Shown here piece after piece: positions 33,740-42,967 of a stretch of DNA of 64,000 nucleotides. The DNA is from Pseudaeromonas aegiceratis (lineage in GTDB: Bacteria > Pseudomonadota > Gammaproteobacteria > Enterobacterales > Aeromonadaceae). How positions within the stretch are numbered: position 1 is the stretch's first letter; every line of letters starts with the position of its first letter. The stretch is taken from positions 3,410,001-3,474,000 of the forward strand of contig NZ_CP158016.1 in the NCBI RefSeq assembly GCF_046254905.1, read 5' to 3'. The notes beneath the pieces are model-generated. The model ran no database searches. It saw nothing but the letters and a program-made list of their open reading frames with translations, and was not told the DNA's origin. Both the position numbers and the translations under genes were made by a program.

Positions 33740-35740
33740 ATGACGAGCACCTTCCGCCCCCTGCTTAAAGCCATCGCCCGCAACACCCTCTCCCTGCGGC
33801 TGCTCTCCTACATACTGGCGGTGAGCACCCTGCTGGCCCTGATCATCACCCTGCTGCAGCTGTTCTGGGACTATCGCCAGGACGTGGGCCAGGTGCAAAA
33901 CAGCCTGGATCAGATCGACAGCTCCTTCGTGCAACCCATCGCCGCCAGCCTGTGGAACCTGGACGAAGAGCAGATACTGGTGCAGCTCGAAGGCATCATG
34001 AACCTGCCCTCCATGCAGTTCGTCGAGGTCAAGGAGATGATGGGGGACAGCCAGGTGCGGCTGCTCTCCCTGGGCGCGGAGCAGAGCCACTACGATCTGA
34101 CCCGGGAGTATACCCTCACCTACCAGGGGGAAGAGGTGGGCCGCCTGTTCGTCGCCTCCTCCCTGTCCGAAATCTACCAGCGGCTGATCGAAAAATCCCT
34201 GGTGATCATGGTCTCCCAGACCATCAAGACCCTGGTGGTTTCTTTTTGTATCTTGCTGATCTTTCACCTGAAGGTGGTCAGGCATCTCAACCGCATGGCG
34301 CAGTTTTCCCGGGATTTCAGCCTGGAGAACATGGAGGGCGAGCTGCAGTTGGAGGGGCGGGATCCCAATCCAAGCCGACCCGATGAGCTGGATGTCCTGG
34401 CCCACACCCTCAACCAGAACCGGCAGTCGTTGCGCAAGGAGTTCAAGACCCGCCTGGAATTCACCGAGCGGCTCAAGCAGGAGCGGGACTTCTCCACCAC
34501 CCTGATCAACTCCTCCAACCTCATCATCTGCTGCCTGGATCAGCAGCTGGTGATCCAGACCATCAATCCGGCGGCTGTGCTGCTCACCGGCTATGTGCAG
34601 CAGGAGATGCAGGGCAAGAGCTGGCTGGACTTCTTCGTCAACGAAGCACAGCGACCACGGATGGCCGGCGAGCTGGCCGCCATGACGCTGCTGGAGAACC
34701 AGGAGATCACCACCCGCGACCAGCAGGGGGCGGAGCTGGTCCTGCAGTGGAACTTCGTGCCCTTCTACGACGGCGACAGCCTGCGCTACCTCATCGCCTT
34801 CGGCTATGACATCACGCCGCTGAAGCGGGTGGAGCGGGAGATCAGCCGGCTTAACGAGCAGCTGGAGCTCAAGGTGCAGCAGCGCACCGCCAGCCTGCAG
34901 CAGAGCAACACAGAGCTGACCCAGGCCTACGACAACCTCAAGCTGGCCCAGCAGACCCTGGTGGAGTCGGAGAAGATGGCCTCGCTCGGTTCCCTGGTGG
35001 CCGGGGTGGCCCACGAGATCAACACCCCCATCGGCATCAGTGTCACCGCCGCCTCCTTCCAGCAGGAGCGGCTCAAGGAGTTCCATCGCAAGATCGACGA
35101 GAAGCAGCTCTCCCGCACCTATCTCAACGAGCTGCTGCAGACCCTGGATGAGTCCAGCCAACTGCTGCAGAACAACCTGCGCCGCGCCTCGGATCTCATC
35201 TCCAGCTTCAAGCAGGTGGCGGTGGATCAATCCTCCCAGGCCCACTACAAGTTCAACGTGGCGGACAACCTGCACCAGGTGGTGGTCTCCCTGGGCCACA
35301 AGCTCAAGAAGAGCCAGACCGAGGTCAACATCCAGTGCGATCCCAAGCTGGACATCCTCTCCTACCCCGGCTCCTTCGCCCAGATCTATGCCAACCTGAT
35401 CCTCAATTCCATCAACCACGGCTTCGAGGATCGGCCTGAGCCCCATCGGGTGGATATCCAGGTGACTCAGGCGAACGGCCAGCTGCAGATCGACTACCGG
35501 GACAACGGCAAGGGCATAGAGCCCAGCATACTGCCGCGCATCTTCGATCCCTTCGTCACCACCAAGCGGGGCATGGGCGGCAGCGGCCTGGGCACCCACA
35601 TCATCTACAACTTGGTGGTGCAGCTGCTGCGGGGCCAGATCAGCTGCGACAGCCAGCCGGGTCAGGGGGTGCACTTCCAGATCCGCATGCCCTTGGAGTC
35701 AGCACAGAGCGCCACCGCCGCCTCGCCCCAGACCGTCTGA
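33740..35740 (+). CDS. Orphan membrane sensor histidine kinase with PAS domain
   Basis: A 666-residue protein. Transmembrane helix 1 is at ~22-43, a ~110-residue periplasmic region follows (containing VQPIAASLWNLDEEQILVQL), and helix 2 is at ~155-180. Then come a HAMP-like linker, a PAS domain (~250-365), a coiled coil (~368-410), a HisKA-type domain with phospho-acceptor His425 in VAGVAHEINTP, and an HATPase domain with DNGKGIEPSILPRIFDPF and SGLGTHIIYNLV. No response regulator is adjacent, so the partner is encoded elsewhere. The periplasmic region looks ligand-sensing; the signal is unknown. Confidence 0.9.
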   Translation: MTSTFRPLLKAIARNTLSLRLLSYILAVSTLLALIITLLQLFWDYRQDVGQVQNSLDQIDSSFVQPIAASLWNLDEEQILVQLEGIMNLPSMQFVEVKEMMGDSQVRLLSLGAEQSHYDLTREYTLTYQGEEVGRLFVASSLSEIYQRLIEKSLVIMVSQTIKTLVVSFCILLIFHLKVVRHLNRMAQFSRDFSLENMEGELQLEGRDPNPSRPDELDVLAHTLNQNRQSLRKEFKTRLEFTERLKQERDFSTTLINSSNLIICCLDQQLVIQTINPAAVLLTGYVQQEMQGKSWLDFFVNEAQRPRMAGELAAMTLLENQEITTRDQQGAELVLQWNFVPFYDGDSLRYLIAFGYDITPLKRVEREISRLNEQLELKVQQRTASLQQSNTELTQAYDNLKLAQQTLVESEKMASLGSLVAGVAHEINTPIGISVTAASFQQERLKEFHRKIDEKQLSRTYLNELLQTLDESSQLLQNNLRRASDLISSFKQVAVDQSSQAHYKFNVADNLHQVVVSLGHKLKKSQTEVNIQCDPKLDILSYPGSFAQIYANLILNSINHGFEDRPEPHRVDIQVTQANGQLQIDYRDNGKGIEPSILPRIFDPFVTTKRGMGGSGLGTHIIYNLVVQLLRGQISCDSQPGQGVHFQIRMPLESAQSATAASPQTV

Positions 35741-35797
35741 GCCCTGCACCCGGCGGGATTCTGGAGTATGATGGCCGCTCATCGCCGAGGAGTCGCC

Positions 35798-36454
35798 ATG
35801 CACCACATCCGCCAGATCCGCCGTTACCTGCGCCAGAGCCTGATCATACTGCTGGCCCTGGCCGCCCTGCTGGCCATCTATGTGCTGATCACAGGCGAGT
35901 TGGGCTGGCTGGAGATCAAGTCCCTGCTCAGCGCCTTCATCGCCTTCGCCGCCGGCCTCAACGGCCTGGCCTGCGCCCTGTGCCGGCACCAGTTGCGCCG
36001 CCACTGGCTGGCCTGGTTGGGCGTCGGCCTCGGCAGCCTCAGCACCCTGCTGCTGCTCATTCAGCTGTGGGCCAACATCCAGAGTCCCCTGTACTGGAAG
36101 CTGTGCGGCCTGACCCTGATCTGGACCCTCACCTACACCCATAGCCTGCTCACCGTGATGGTGGAGCTGGACGGCTGGCGCCAGCGGGTGCTGATCCCCG
36201 CCACCCGGGCCTGCGGCATCGCCCTGGGGCTGCTCACCAGCGTCGCCCTGCTGGCCGAGGTGTACAACAGCCTGCTGGTGCGCAGCTTCTCCGTGCTGGC
36301 CATCCTCACCGGCTTCTGCACCCTGATGCTGGTGCTGCTGCATCGCCGCCACCTGCCCCTGACCCCGCGCCTGGTGCTGCAGCAGCTGCCGGACGGCCTG
36401 TACCGGGACGTGCAGGAAGGCCGGCTCTACAAGGTCACGCCCGCCAACGAATAA
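35798..36454 (+). CDS. Six-span membrane protein of unknown function
   Basis: A 218-residue hydrophobic protein with about six predicted helices, e.g. IILLALAALLAIYVLI, LIAWL-type segments around 70-90 and SVLAILTGFCTLMLVLL near the C-terminus. The short soluble tail ends DVQEGRLYKVTPANE. I do not recognise the family. The start at 35798 (MHHIRQIRR) has GAGGAG just upstream; an ATG at 35768 is less likely. The following transporter gene starts one base after its stop, so the two are coupled. Confidence 0.75.
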   Translation: MHHIRQIRRYLRQSLIILLALAALLAIYVLITGELGWLEIKSLLSAFIAFAAGLNGLACALCRHQLRRHWLAWLGVGLGSLSTLLLLIQLWANIQSPLYWKLCGLTLIWTLTYTHSLLTVMVELDGWRQRVLIPATRACGIALGLLTSVALLAEVYNSLLVRSFSVLAILTGFCTLMLVLLHRRHLPLTPRLVLQQLPDGLYRDVQEGRLYKVTPANE

Positions 36455-36455
36455 G

Positions 36456-37358
36456 ATGGCCAAGAATCCCCCCAAGGCCTGGGGCTACGCCCTGGCCACG
36501 GTAGCGCTCTGGTCCACCGTAGCCAGCGCCTTCAAGCTCTCTCTGGGCTACTTCAGCCCGCTGCAGCTGCTGTTGGTGGCCAGCCTCACCTCCTGCCTGC
36601 TGCTGGCGGGCCTGCTGAGCGCCCAGGGCAAGTGGCCCCTGGTGCGCCAGCTGCTGCGCAGCCGCGGCCGCTTCTTCCTGCTGCTGGGGCTGCTCAATCC
36701 CCTGGCCTATTACCTCTTGCTGTTCCAGGCCTATGCCCTGTTGCCGGCCCAGCAGGCCCAGGCCATCAACTACACCTGGGCCATCGCCCTCTCCCTGCTG
36801 GCGGTGCCCGTGCTGGGCCAGAGGCTCAACCGCTTCGACGGCCTGGCCATCCTCTGCACCTACCTGGGGGCCCTGGTGATCGCCACCCGGGGCCAGCTCA
36901 CCAGCCTGCAGTTCGACAGCCCCCTGGGGGTCGGCCTGGCCCTGCTCTCCACCCTGATCTGGGCCGGTTACTGGCTGGTGAACGCCAAGAACCAGGCCGA
37001 TCCCCTGGTGAGCCTGTTTCTGGCCTTTGCCCTCAGCCTGCCCTTTACCCTGCTGATCTGCCTGGTATGGGACGCCCCACCGCCCCTCATCTGGCAAGGC
37101 TGGGCCGGCGCCATCTATGTGGGGCTGTTCGAGATGGGGCTGGCCTTCGTCTTCTGGCTACAGGCCCTGCGCCATGCCCAGCAGGCCAGCCAGCTGAGCA
37201 ACCTCATCTTCCTGTCGCCCTTTGTCTCCCTGCTCTGGCTGCGCTGGCTGGTGGGGGAAGCCATCCACCCGGCCACCCCCCTGGGGCTGGCCCTGATCGT
37301 CGCCGGCCTGCTGCTCCAGCAGTGGCCACAATGGCGCGCGGCCAGAAAGGCCCCATAG
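36456..37358 (+). CDS. EamA/DMT-family transporter
   Basis: A 300-residue protein with ten predicted membrane spans arranged as two EamA repeats (about residues 8-140 and 150-290). Conserved-looking features are the N-terminal ALATVALWSTVASAFKLSL and the segments NYTWAIALSLLAVPVLGQRL and YVGLFEMGLAFVFWLQALR. DMT exporters move amino acids, nucleobases or drugs; the substrate cannot be read from the sequence. Translationally coupled to the preceding membrane protein (TAAGATG). Confidence 0.88.
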   Translation: MAKNPPKAWGYALATVALWSTVASAFKLSLGYFSPLQLLLVASLTSCLLLAGLLSAQGKWPLVRQLLRSRGRFFLLLGLLNPLAYYLLLFQAYALLPAQQAQAINYTWAIALSLLAVPVLGQRLNRFDGLAILCTYLGALVIATRGQLTSLQFDSPLGVGLALLSTLIWAGYWLVNAKNQADPLVSLFLAFALSLPFTLLICLVWDAPPPLIWQGWAGAIYVGLFEMGLAFVFWLQALRHAQQASQLSNLIFLSPFVSLLWLRWLVGEAIHPATPLGLALIVAGLLLQQWPQWRAARKAP

Positions 37359-37474
37359 GAATCCGTTTGCTCAAAAAACGGCCCGGGGCAACAGAAGGAT
37401 GGTCATGCCCATAAGCCTTTGTGGTATCCTCCGCCTCTTCCGTCACAGTTCCTTGAGAAATCAGGCCTGACATC

Positions 37475-39274
37475 ATGATGACCAAGCAATCCCCGATTGG
37501 CGACCGCCTGCAGGCGCTGCGCCAGCTTATGGCCCAGCAAAATCTCGACGCCTTCATCGTGCCCCACGATGACGAATACCTGGGGGAATACACGCCTCCG
37601 GAGGCGGAGCGCCTGGCCTGGATCAGCGGCTTCAACGGCTCGGCGGGGGTGGCGGTGGTGCTGGCCGACACGGCGGCCCTGTTTGTGGATGGCCGCTACA
37701 CTGTGCAGGCCCGCAACCAGGTGGACGAAGCCCTGTTCAGCCTGCATCACCTGATCGAGGAACCCTACCTGACCTGGCTGGCCGGCCAGCTGGACCGCAA
37801 GCAGCGGGTGGGCCTGGACCCGCGCCTGCACAGCCTCTCCGGCTACCAGAAGGCCAAGTGCTGCCTGGGGCAGAAGGATATCGAGCTGGTCCCGGTGGAG
37901 AAGAATCCCATTGACGGCCTGTGGCAGGACAGACCCGCCCCCGGCAAGGCGCCGGCCCTGCTCTATCCCGAATCCCTGGCCGGTCAGTCCAGCACCCTGA
38001 AGCGCGAAGCCCTGGCCACCGAGCTGCGCAAGCAGGGGCTGGATGCCGCCCTCTTGACCCAGGCCGACGCCATCAACTGGCTGCTGAACCTGCGGGGCCA
38101 CGACATCCCCTGCCTGCCGGTGGTGCTGGGCTTCGCCGTGCTGTACGGCAACGCCAGCCTGGAGCTGTTCACCGACACCGACAAGCTGGACATCGGCAGC
38201 TTCACCAGCCATGCCGGCTTCGACGTCACCGTCTACCCGCTGGACAAGTTGAGAGACGTGCTGACCCGCATGGGGGAAGACAAGCTGCGGGTGCTGGCGG
38301 ATGCCGACCACTCCAACGCCTGGACCCAGCTCACCCTGCAGAAGGCCGGTGCCACCCTGGTGGACGGCGCCGATCCCTGTCAGCTGCCCAAGGCCCGCAA
38401 GAACGCCAGCGAACTGGCCGGCATGGTGGAAGCCCACCGCAAGGACGCCGTGGCCATGTGCCGCTTCCTGGCCTGGCTGGACGATCTGGTGGCGCGGGAT
38501 GGCCGGGCCGATGAGGGTTCGCTGGCCGACCGCCTGGCCCTGTTCCGCCAGGAGCAGGTGGACTACCTGGAGCCCAGCTTCGACAGCATCTCCGCCCTGG
38601 GGCCCAACGCCGCCATGTGCCACTACCAGCACACCAACGGTGAACCCCGCGCCCTGGGCCAGGACGGCATGTACCTGATCGACTCGGGTGGCCAGTACCT
38701 GCAGGGCACCACCGACATCACCCGCACCGTCAAGGTGGGTGAGGTGAGCGACGAGATGCGCCAGCAGTTCACCCGGGTGCTGCAGGGCCATATCGCCATC
38801 GATCGGGTGCGCTTCCCCAAGGGCACCGCCGGCATCCAGCTGGACGTGCTGGCCCGCCTGCCCCTGTGGCAGGCTGGCTTCAACTATGACCATGGCACCG
38901 GCCACGGCGTCGGTCATTTCCTCAGCGTGCATGAGGGCCCCCAGCGCATCGCCAGCAAGGGCAGCCTGACGCCGCTGGAGCCCGGCATGGTGCTCTCCAA
39001 CGAGCCGGGTTACTACCGGGAGGAGGCCTTCGGCATCCGCTGCGAGAACCTGCTGGTGGTGGAACCCTGCCCCGAGGAGGGCGAGGTGAGCCGCTATCAG
39101 TTCCGCCGCCTGACCCTGGTGCCCTTCGACGTCCGCCTGCTGGCGCAGGAGCTGCTGAGCGATAGCCAGCGCCAGTGGATAAACGACTATCATGCCCAGG
39201 TTTGGCAGGAGATAGGTCCGCTGCTGGACGAGGAAACCCGCACCTGGCTGCAACAGGCCACCTCCGCCCTCTGA
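37475..39274 (+). CDS. Long-form Xaa-Pro aminopeptidase (M24B)
   Basis: A 599-residue metallopeptidase cleaving N-terminal residues before proline. Two creatinase-type N-terminal domains (~1-160 and ~165-325) precede the pita-bread catalytic domain, the three-domain layout of eukaryotic-type aminopeptidase P rather than the ~440-residue E. coli PepP. Metal ligands can be assigned as Asp403 (YLIDSGG), Asp414 (TTDITRT), His477 (HGTGHGVGHF), Glu510 (SNEPGYY) and Glu524 (CENLLVV). ATG occurs twice in succession at the start (37475 and 37478). Single gene. Confidence 0.9.
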   Translation: MMTKQSPIGDRLQALRQLMAQQNLDAFIVPHDDEYLGEYTPPEAERLAWISGFNGSAGVAVVLADTAALFVDGRYTVQARNQVDEALFSLHHLIEEPYLTWLAGQLDRKQRVGLDPRLHSLSGYQKAKCCLGQKDIELVPVEKNPIDGLWQDRPAPGKAPALLYPESLAGQSSTLKREALATELRKQGLDAALLTQADAINWLLNLRGHDIPCLPVVLGFAVLYGNASLELFTDTDKLDIGSFTSHAGFDVTVYPLDKLRDVLTRMGEDKLRVLADADHSNAWTQLTLQKAGATLVDGADPCQLPKARKNASELAGMVEAHRKDAVAMCRFLAWLDDLVARDGRADEGSLADRLALFRQEQVDYLEPSFDSISALGPNAAMCHYQHTNGEPRALGQDGMYLIDSGGQYLQGTTDITRTVKVGEVSDEMRQQFTRVLQGHIAIDRVRFPKGTAGIQLDVLARLPLWQAGFNYDHGTGHGVGHFLSVHEGPQRIASKGSLTPLEPGMVLSNEPGYYREEAFGIRCENLLVVEPCPEEGEVSRYQFRRLTLVPFDVRLLAQELLSDSQRQWINDYHAQVWQEIGPLLDEETRTWLQQATSAL

Positions 39275-39395
39275 GCCAATAACGGGGCCTGCCACCGCCT
39301 TTTGCACCCGCAAGGCTGGCAGGACCCCGGCAAATTGGTAGAATCCGCCCACTTCGATTGACGTGTTCGGCCCCGTGCCTCGTTGATTTTCAGGT

Positions 39396-40754
39396 ATGCG
39401 TATGCTTCCCACGACTCACTATCGCCGACAGCTGGACGCCTTGCCGTCCCTGCCGGTCAGCCCCTCGGCCCTGGTGATCCACCATTCCGCCGCCGCCTTC
39501 AAGCAGCGGATCCTGACCCTGATCGCCGAGGCCCAGCGCCGCATCTATCTGGTGGCCCTCTACCTGCAGGATGACGAGGCCGGCCGGGAGATACTCGACG
39601 CCCTGTACGCCGCCAAGCGGGCCCGCCCCGAGCTGGATATCCAGGTGCTGGTGGACTTTCACCGCGCCCAGCGCGGCCTCATCGGCAAGGGCCAGCAGTC
39701 CGGCAACCATCAGCGCTATCAGCAGCTGGCCGCCGACCACCCGGATCTGGACATCGCCATCCGCGGCGTGCCGGTGAAACGCCGGGAATGGCTGGGGGTG
39801 CTGCACCTCAAGGGCTTCGTGTTCGACGACACCCTGCTCTATTCCGGCGCCAGCCTGAACAACATCTACCTGGCCCAGCAGGGGCGCTACCGCTTCGACC
39901 GCTACCACGAGATCCAGGACGGTGCCCTGGCCGACAGCATGGTGGAATATGTGCGCCGCCAGCTGATCGAAGAAGGCGCGGTGCAGCGGCTGGATAGACC
40001 CGACGTGCCCCAGGTGCGCCAGTTCAAGACGCTGCAGCGCCAGTTCCGCCAGCACCTGGAGCAGGGGCAGTACCGCTTCATCCCCGCCCACCGCAAGGAG
40101 GGGCAGTTCAGCGTCACCCCCCTGGTGGGGCTGGGCAAGCGGGACAACGCCCTCAACCGGGTCATACAGCAGCTGCTGCGGGGCGCCAAGGAGGAGGTGT
40201 TTATCTGCACCCCCTACTTCAACCCGCCCAAGAGCCTGGCCCAGGATCTGCGCAAGCTGCTCAATCGCGGCGTCAAGCTGACCCTGGTGGTGGGGGACAA
40301 GACCGCCAACGACTTCTTCATCCCGCCCGGCGAGAAGTTCAGCCCCATCGGCGGCCTGCCCTACCTGTACGAGTGCAACCTGCGGCGCTTCTGTCAGCGC
40401 TATCAACGGCGCATCGACAATGGCCAGCTGAACGTCATGCTCTGGCAGCACGACGACAACTCCTATCACCTCAAGGGGGTGTTCGTCGACACGGACCTGA
40501 CTCTGATCACCGGCAGCAACCTCAATCCCCGGGCCTGGACCCTGGATCTGGAGAACGGCCTGCTGCTGCGGGATCCCGAAGGCCTGCTGCAGGCGCCGTT
40601 TGCCGAGGAGAAGGCCAGCATACTGCAGCACACCCGCCGGTTGAGCCACTACAGCCAGCTGGATCAGCTCAAGGACTACCCCGAGCAGGTCCGCCGGCTG
40701 CTGACCCGCTTGCAACGCTTCAAGGCCCACCTGCTGCTGCGTCAGATCCTCTAG
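39396..40754 (+). CDS. pssA: CDP-diacylglycerol-serine O-phosphatidyltransferase PssA
   Basis: A 452-residue phospholipase-D superfamily enzyme that makes phosphatidylserine, the precursor of phosphatidylethanolamine. The two HKD motifs are HLKGFVFDD from His137 and HLKGVFVDTD from His358, each followed by SGASLNN or TGSNLNPRAW. Length matches E. coli PssA (451), a peripheral membrane protein. It is followed by a terminator. Confidence 0.94.
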   Translation: MRMLPTTHYRRQLDALPSLPVSPSALVIHHSAAAFKQRILTLIAEAQRRIYLVALYLQDDEAGREILDALYAAKRARPELDIQVLVDFHRAQRGLIGKGQQSGNHQRYQQLAADHPDLDIAIRGVPVKRREWLGVLHLKGFVFDDTLLYSGASLNNIYLAQQGRYRFDRYHEIQDGALADSMVEYVRRQLIEEGAVQRLDRPDVPQVRQFKTLQRQFRQHLEQGQYRFIPAHRKEGQFSVTPLVGLGKRDNALNRVIQQLLRGAKEEVFICTPYFNPPKSLAQDLRKLLNRGVKLTLVVGDKTANDFFIPPGEKFSPIGGLPYLYECNLRRFCQRYQRRIDNGQLNVMLWQHDDNSYHLKGVFVDTDLTLITGSNLNPRAWTLDLENGLLLRDPEGLLQAPFAEEKASILQHTRRLSHYSQLDQLKDYPEQVRRLLTRLQRFKAHLLLRQIL

Positions 40755-40773
40755 GTTTCACCAGTGTCCGTCA

Positions 40774-40802
40774 GGCCTCCCGTTTTCGGGGGGCCTTTGT
40801 TA
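40774..40802 (+). terminator. Terminator after pssA
   Basis: GGCCTCCCG, TTTT loop and CGGGGGGCC (one U-G pair), then TTTGTT. It lies 20 bases after the pssA stop. Confidence 0.75.
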
Positions 40803-40837
40803 TTATCTGATCATATTTACAGTATGACGGGCCCGGC

Positions 40838-42907
40838 ATGCATCTGGACAAGCTCCCCATCACCAGCCTCAAGGGCGTAGGCGCCAAGCTCGCCGAGAAA
40901 CTGGCGACCCTGCACCTGCAGACGGTGCAGGACCTGCTGTTCCACCTGCCCCTGCGCTACGAAGACCGCACCCAGAGCCTGCCCCTGGACGCCCTGCAAC
41001 CCGGGCTGAGCTGTGGCACCGAGGGCATCATCACCGACTGCCAGATCATCCCGGCCCGCCGGCGCATGCTGGTCTGCCGCCTACACGATGGCCAGGCGGG
41101 GCTGACCCTGCGCTTCTTCCACTTCCACATGAGCCAGCAGGCGGCCCTGAAACCCGGTCGCCGCCTCTACTGCTTCGGCGAGGTGAAGGCGGGCTACCAG
41201 GGGCTGGAGATGATCCATCCCGAGTACAAGCTGCTGGACGACGAGCAGGCCGTGCAGATGGAGTCCAGCCTGACCCCCGTCTACCCCGCCACCGAAGGGC
41301 TGCGCCAGCAGAGCCTGCGCGGCCTCACCGACCAGGCCCTGGTGCTGCTGCGCCAGCACGGGGTGCCCGAGCTGCTGCCCGAGGGACTCTACCCCCAGCA
41401 GATCAGCCAAGCCGATGCCCTGCAGCTGCTGCACAGACCGCCGCCGGAGGTGGATCTGGCCACCCTGGAGACCGGGCGCCACCCGGCCCAGCAGCGGCTG
41501 ATCCTCGAAGAGCTCATCGCCCACCATCTGTCGGTGCTGCGCCACCGCGCCGCCAGCGCCCGGCTGGCCGCCGTGCCCCTGGCCCAGCAACCGGAGTTGT
41601 GCCAACAACTGCTGGCCGCCCTGCCCTTCTCCCCCACCGGCGCCCAGCAGCGGGTGGTGGCGGAGATCGGCGCCGATCTGGCCCGGCCCCACCCCATGAT
41701 GCGGCTGGTGCAGGGGGACGTGGGCTCCGGCAAGACGCTGGTGGCGGCCCTGGCGGCCCTGCAGGCCATCGGCAACGGCGGCCAGGTGGCCCTGATGGCC
41801 CCCACCGAGCTGCTGGCCGAGCAGCATGCCGTCAACCTGGCCGGCTGGCTGGAGCCCCAGGGGATCCGTATCGGCTACCTGGCGGGCAAGCTCAAGGGCA
41901 AGGCACGGGAGAGCCAGCTGGCCGCCCTGGCCGCCGGCGAGGTGCAGCTGGTGGTGGGCACCCATGCGGTGTTTCAGGAGCAGGTGCGCTTTGCCCACCT
42001 GGTGCTGGTGATCATCGACGAGCAGCATCGCTTCGGCGTGCACCAGCGGCTGGCGCTGCGGGAGAAGGGCAGCCAGGCCGGCGCCCACCCCCACCAGCTC
42101 ATCATGACCGCCACCCCCATCCCCCGCACCCTGGCCATGACCGCCTACGCGGATCTGGACACCTCCATCATCGACGAGCTGCCGCCGGGCCGCACCCCGG
42201 TCACCACGGTGGCCCTGGCCGACAGCCGGCGGGATGAGGTGATAGAGCGGGTGCGCCAGGCCTGCCAGGACGGTCGCCAGGCCTACTGGGTCTGCACCCT
42301 GATCGAGGAGTCCGAGGTGCTGGCCTGCCAGGCGGCGGAGAACACCGCCAACGAGCTGCAGCAGCGGCTGCCGGGGCTGCGCATCGGTCTGGTGCACGGC
42401 CGCATGCGGCCCCTGGAGAAGCAGAAGGTGATGGGGGCCTTCAAGGCCGGCGAGCTGCAGCTGCTGGTGGCCACCACCGTCATCGAGGTGGGGGTGGACG
42501 TGCCCAACGCCAGCCTGATGATCATCGAGAACCCGGAGCGGCTGGGGCTGGCCCAGCTGCACCAGCTGCGCGGCCGGGTGGGCCGCGGCGCCCGGGACTC
42601 CCACTGCGTGCTGCTCTACCACGCGCCCCTGACCAAGACGGCCCAGCAGCGGCTGGCGGTGCTGCGGGAGAGCAACGACGGCTTTCTCATCGCCCAGCGG
42701 GATCTGGAGCTGCGGGGCCCCGGCGAGCTGCTGGGCACCAAGCAGACCGGGCTGGCGGATCTGAAGATCGCCGACCTGCTGCGGGACCAACCCCTGATCC
42801 CCCTGGTACAGCAGCTGGCCCGCCGGCTGCAGGCCGAGGCGCCGGAGCGGGTGACCCCGCTGATCCGCCGCTGGCTGGGGGAGCGGGACAACTACACCCA
42901 GGTCTAG
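40838..42907 (+). CDS. recG: ATP-dependent DNA helicase RecG
   Basis: A 689-residue branch-migration helicase that reverses stalled forks. The N-terminal wedge (OB-like) domain starts DKLPITSLKGVGAKLAEKLA. Helicase motifs: Walker A GDVGSGKT (~293-300), motif II DEQHRFG, motif III TATPIPRTLAM, and late motifs VHGRMRPLEKQ, ATTVIEVGVDVPNA and LRGRVGRGA. Length matches E. coli RecG (693). In E. coli it ends the spoT operon; here it is in a different context, after pssA. Confidence 0.96.
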   Translation: MHLDKLPITSLKGVGAKLAEKLATLHLQTVQDLLFHLPLRYEDRTQSLPLDALQPGLSCGTEGIITDCQIIPARRRMLVCRLHDGQAGLTLRFFHFHMSQQAALKPGRRLYCFGEVKAGYQGLEMIHPEYKLLDDEQAVQMESSLTPVYPATEGLRQQSLRGLTDQALVLLRQHGVPELLPEGLYPQQISQADALQLLHRPPPEVDLATLETGRHPAQQRLILEELIAHHLSVLRHRAASARLAAVPLAQQPELCQQLLAALPFSPTGAQQRVVAEIGADLARPHPMMRLVQGDVGSGKTLVAALAALQAIGNGGQVALMAPTELLAEQHAVNLAGWLEPQGIRIGYLAGKLKGKARESQLAALAAGEVQLVVGTHAVFQEQVRFAHLVLVIIDEQHRFGVHQRLALREKGSQAGAHPHQLIMTATPIPRTLAMTAYADLDTSIIDELPPGRTPVTTVALADSRRDEVIERVRQACQDGRQAYWVCTLIEESEVLACQAAENTANELQQRLPGLRIGLVHGRMRPLEKQKVMGAFKAGELQLLVATTVIEVGVDVPNASLMIIENPERLGLAQLHQLRGRVGRGARDSHCVLLYHAPLTKTAQQRLAVLRESNDGFLIAQRDLELRGPGELLGTKQTGLADLKIADLLRDQPLIPLVQQLARRLQAEAPERVTPLIRRWLGERDNYTQV

Positions 42908-42967
42908 ACTTTCGTCAGGCCCGCCCGGCCCCTATAGTAGCCGGATGGCCGCCCAGATGGAGACACG

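Noticed and set aside
33707..35674. 655-codon minus-strand frame opposite the sensor kinase
   Set aside because: Low-complexity His/Gln/Leu/Gly composition typical of antisense frames in GC-rich DNA; the plus-strand kinase explains the region.
37403..39412. 669-codon minus-strand frame opposite the aminopeptidase P gene
   Set aside because: Antisense shadow with no recognisable domain; the plus strand carries complete M24B metal ligands.
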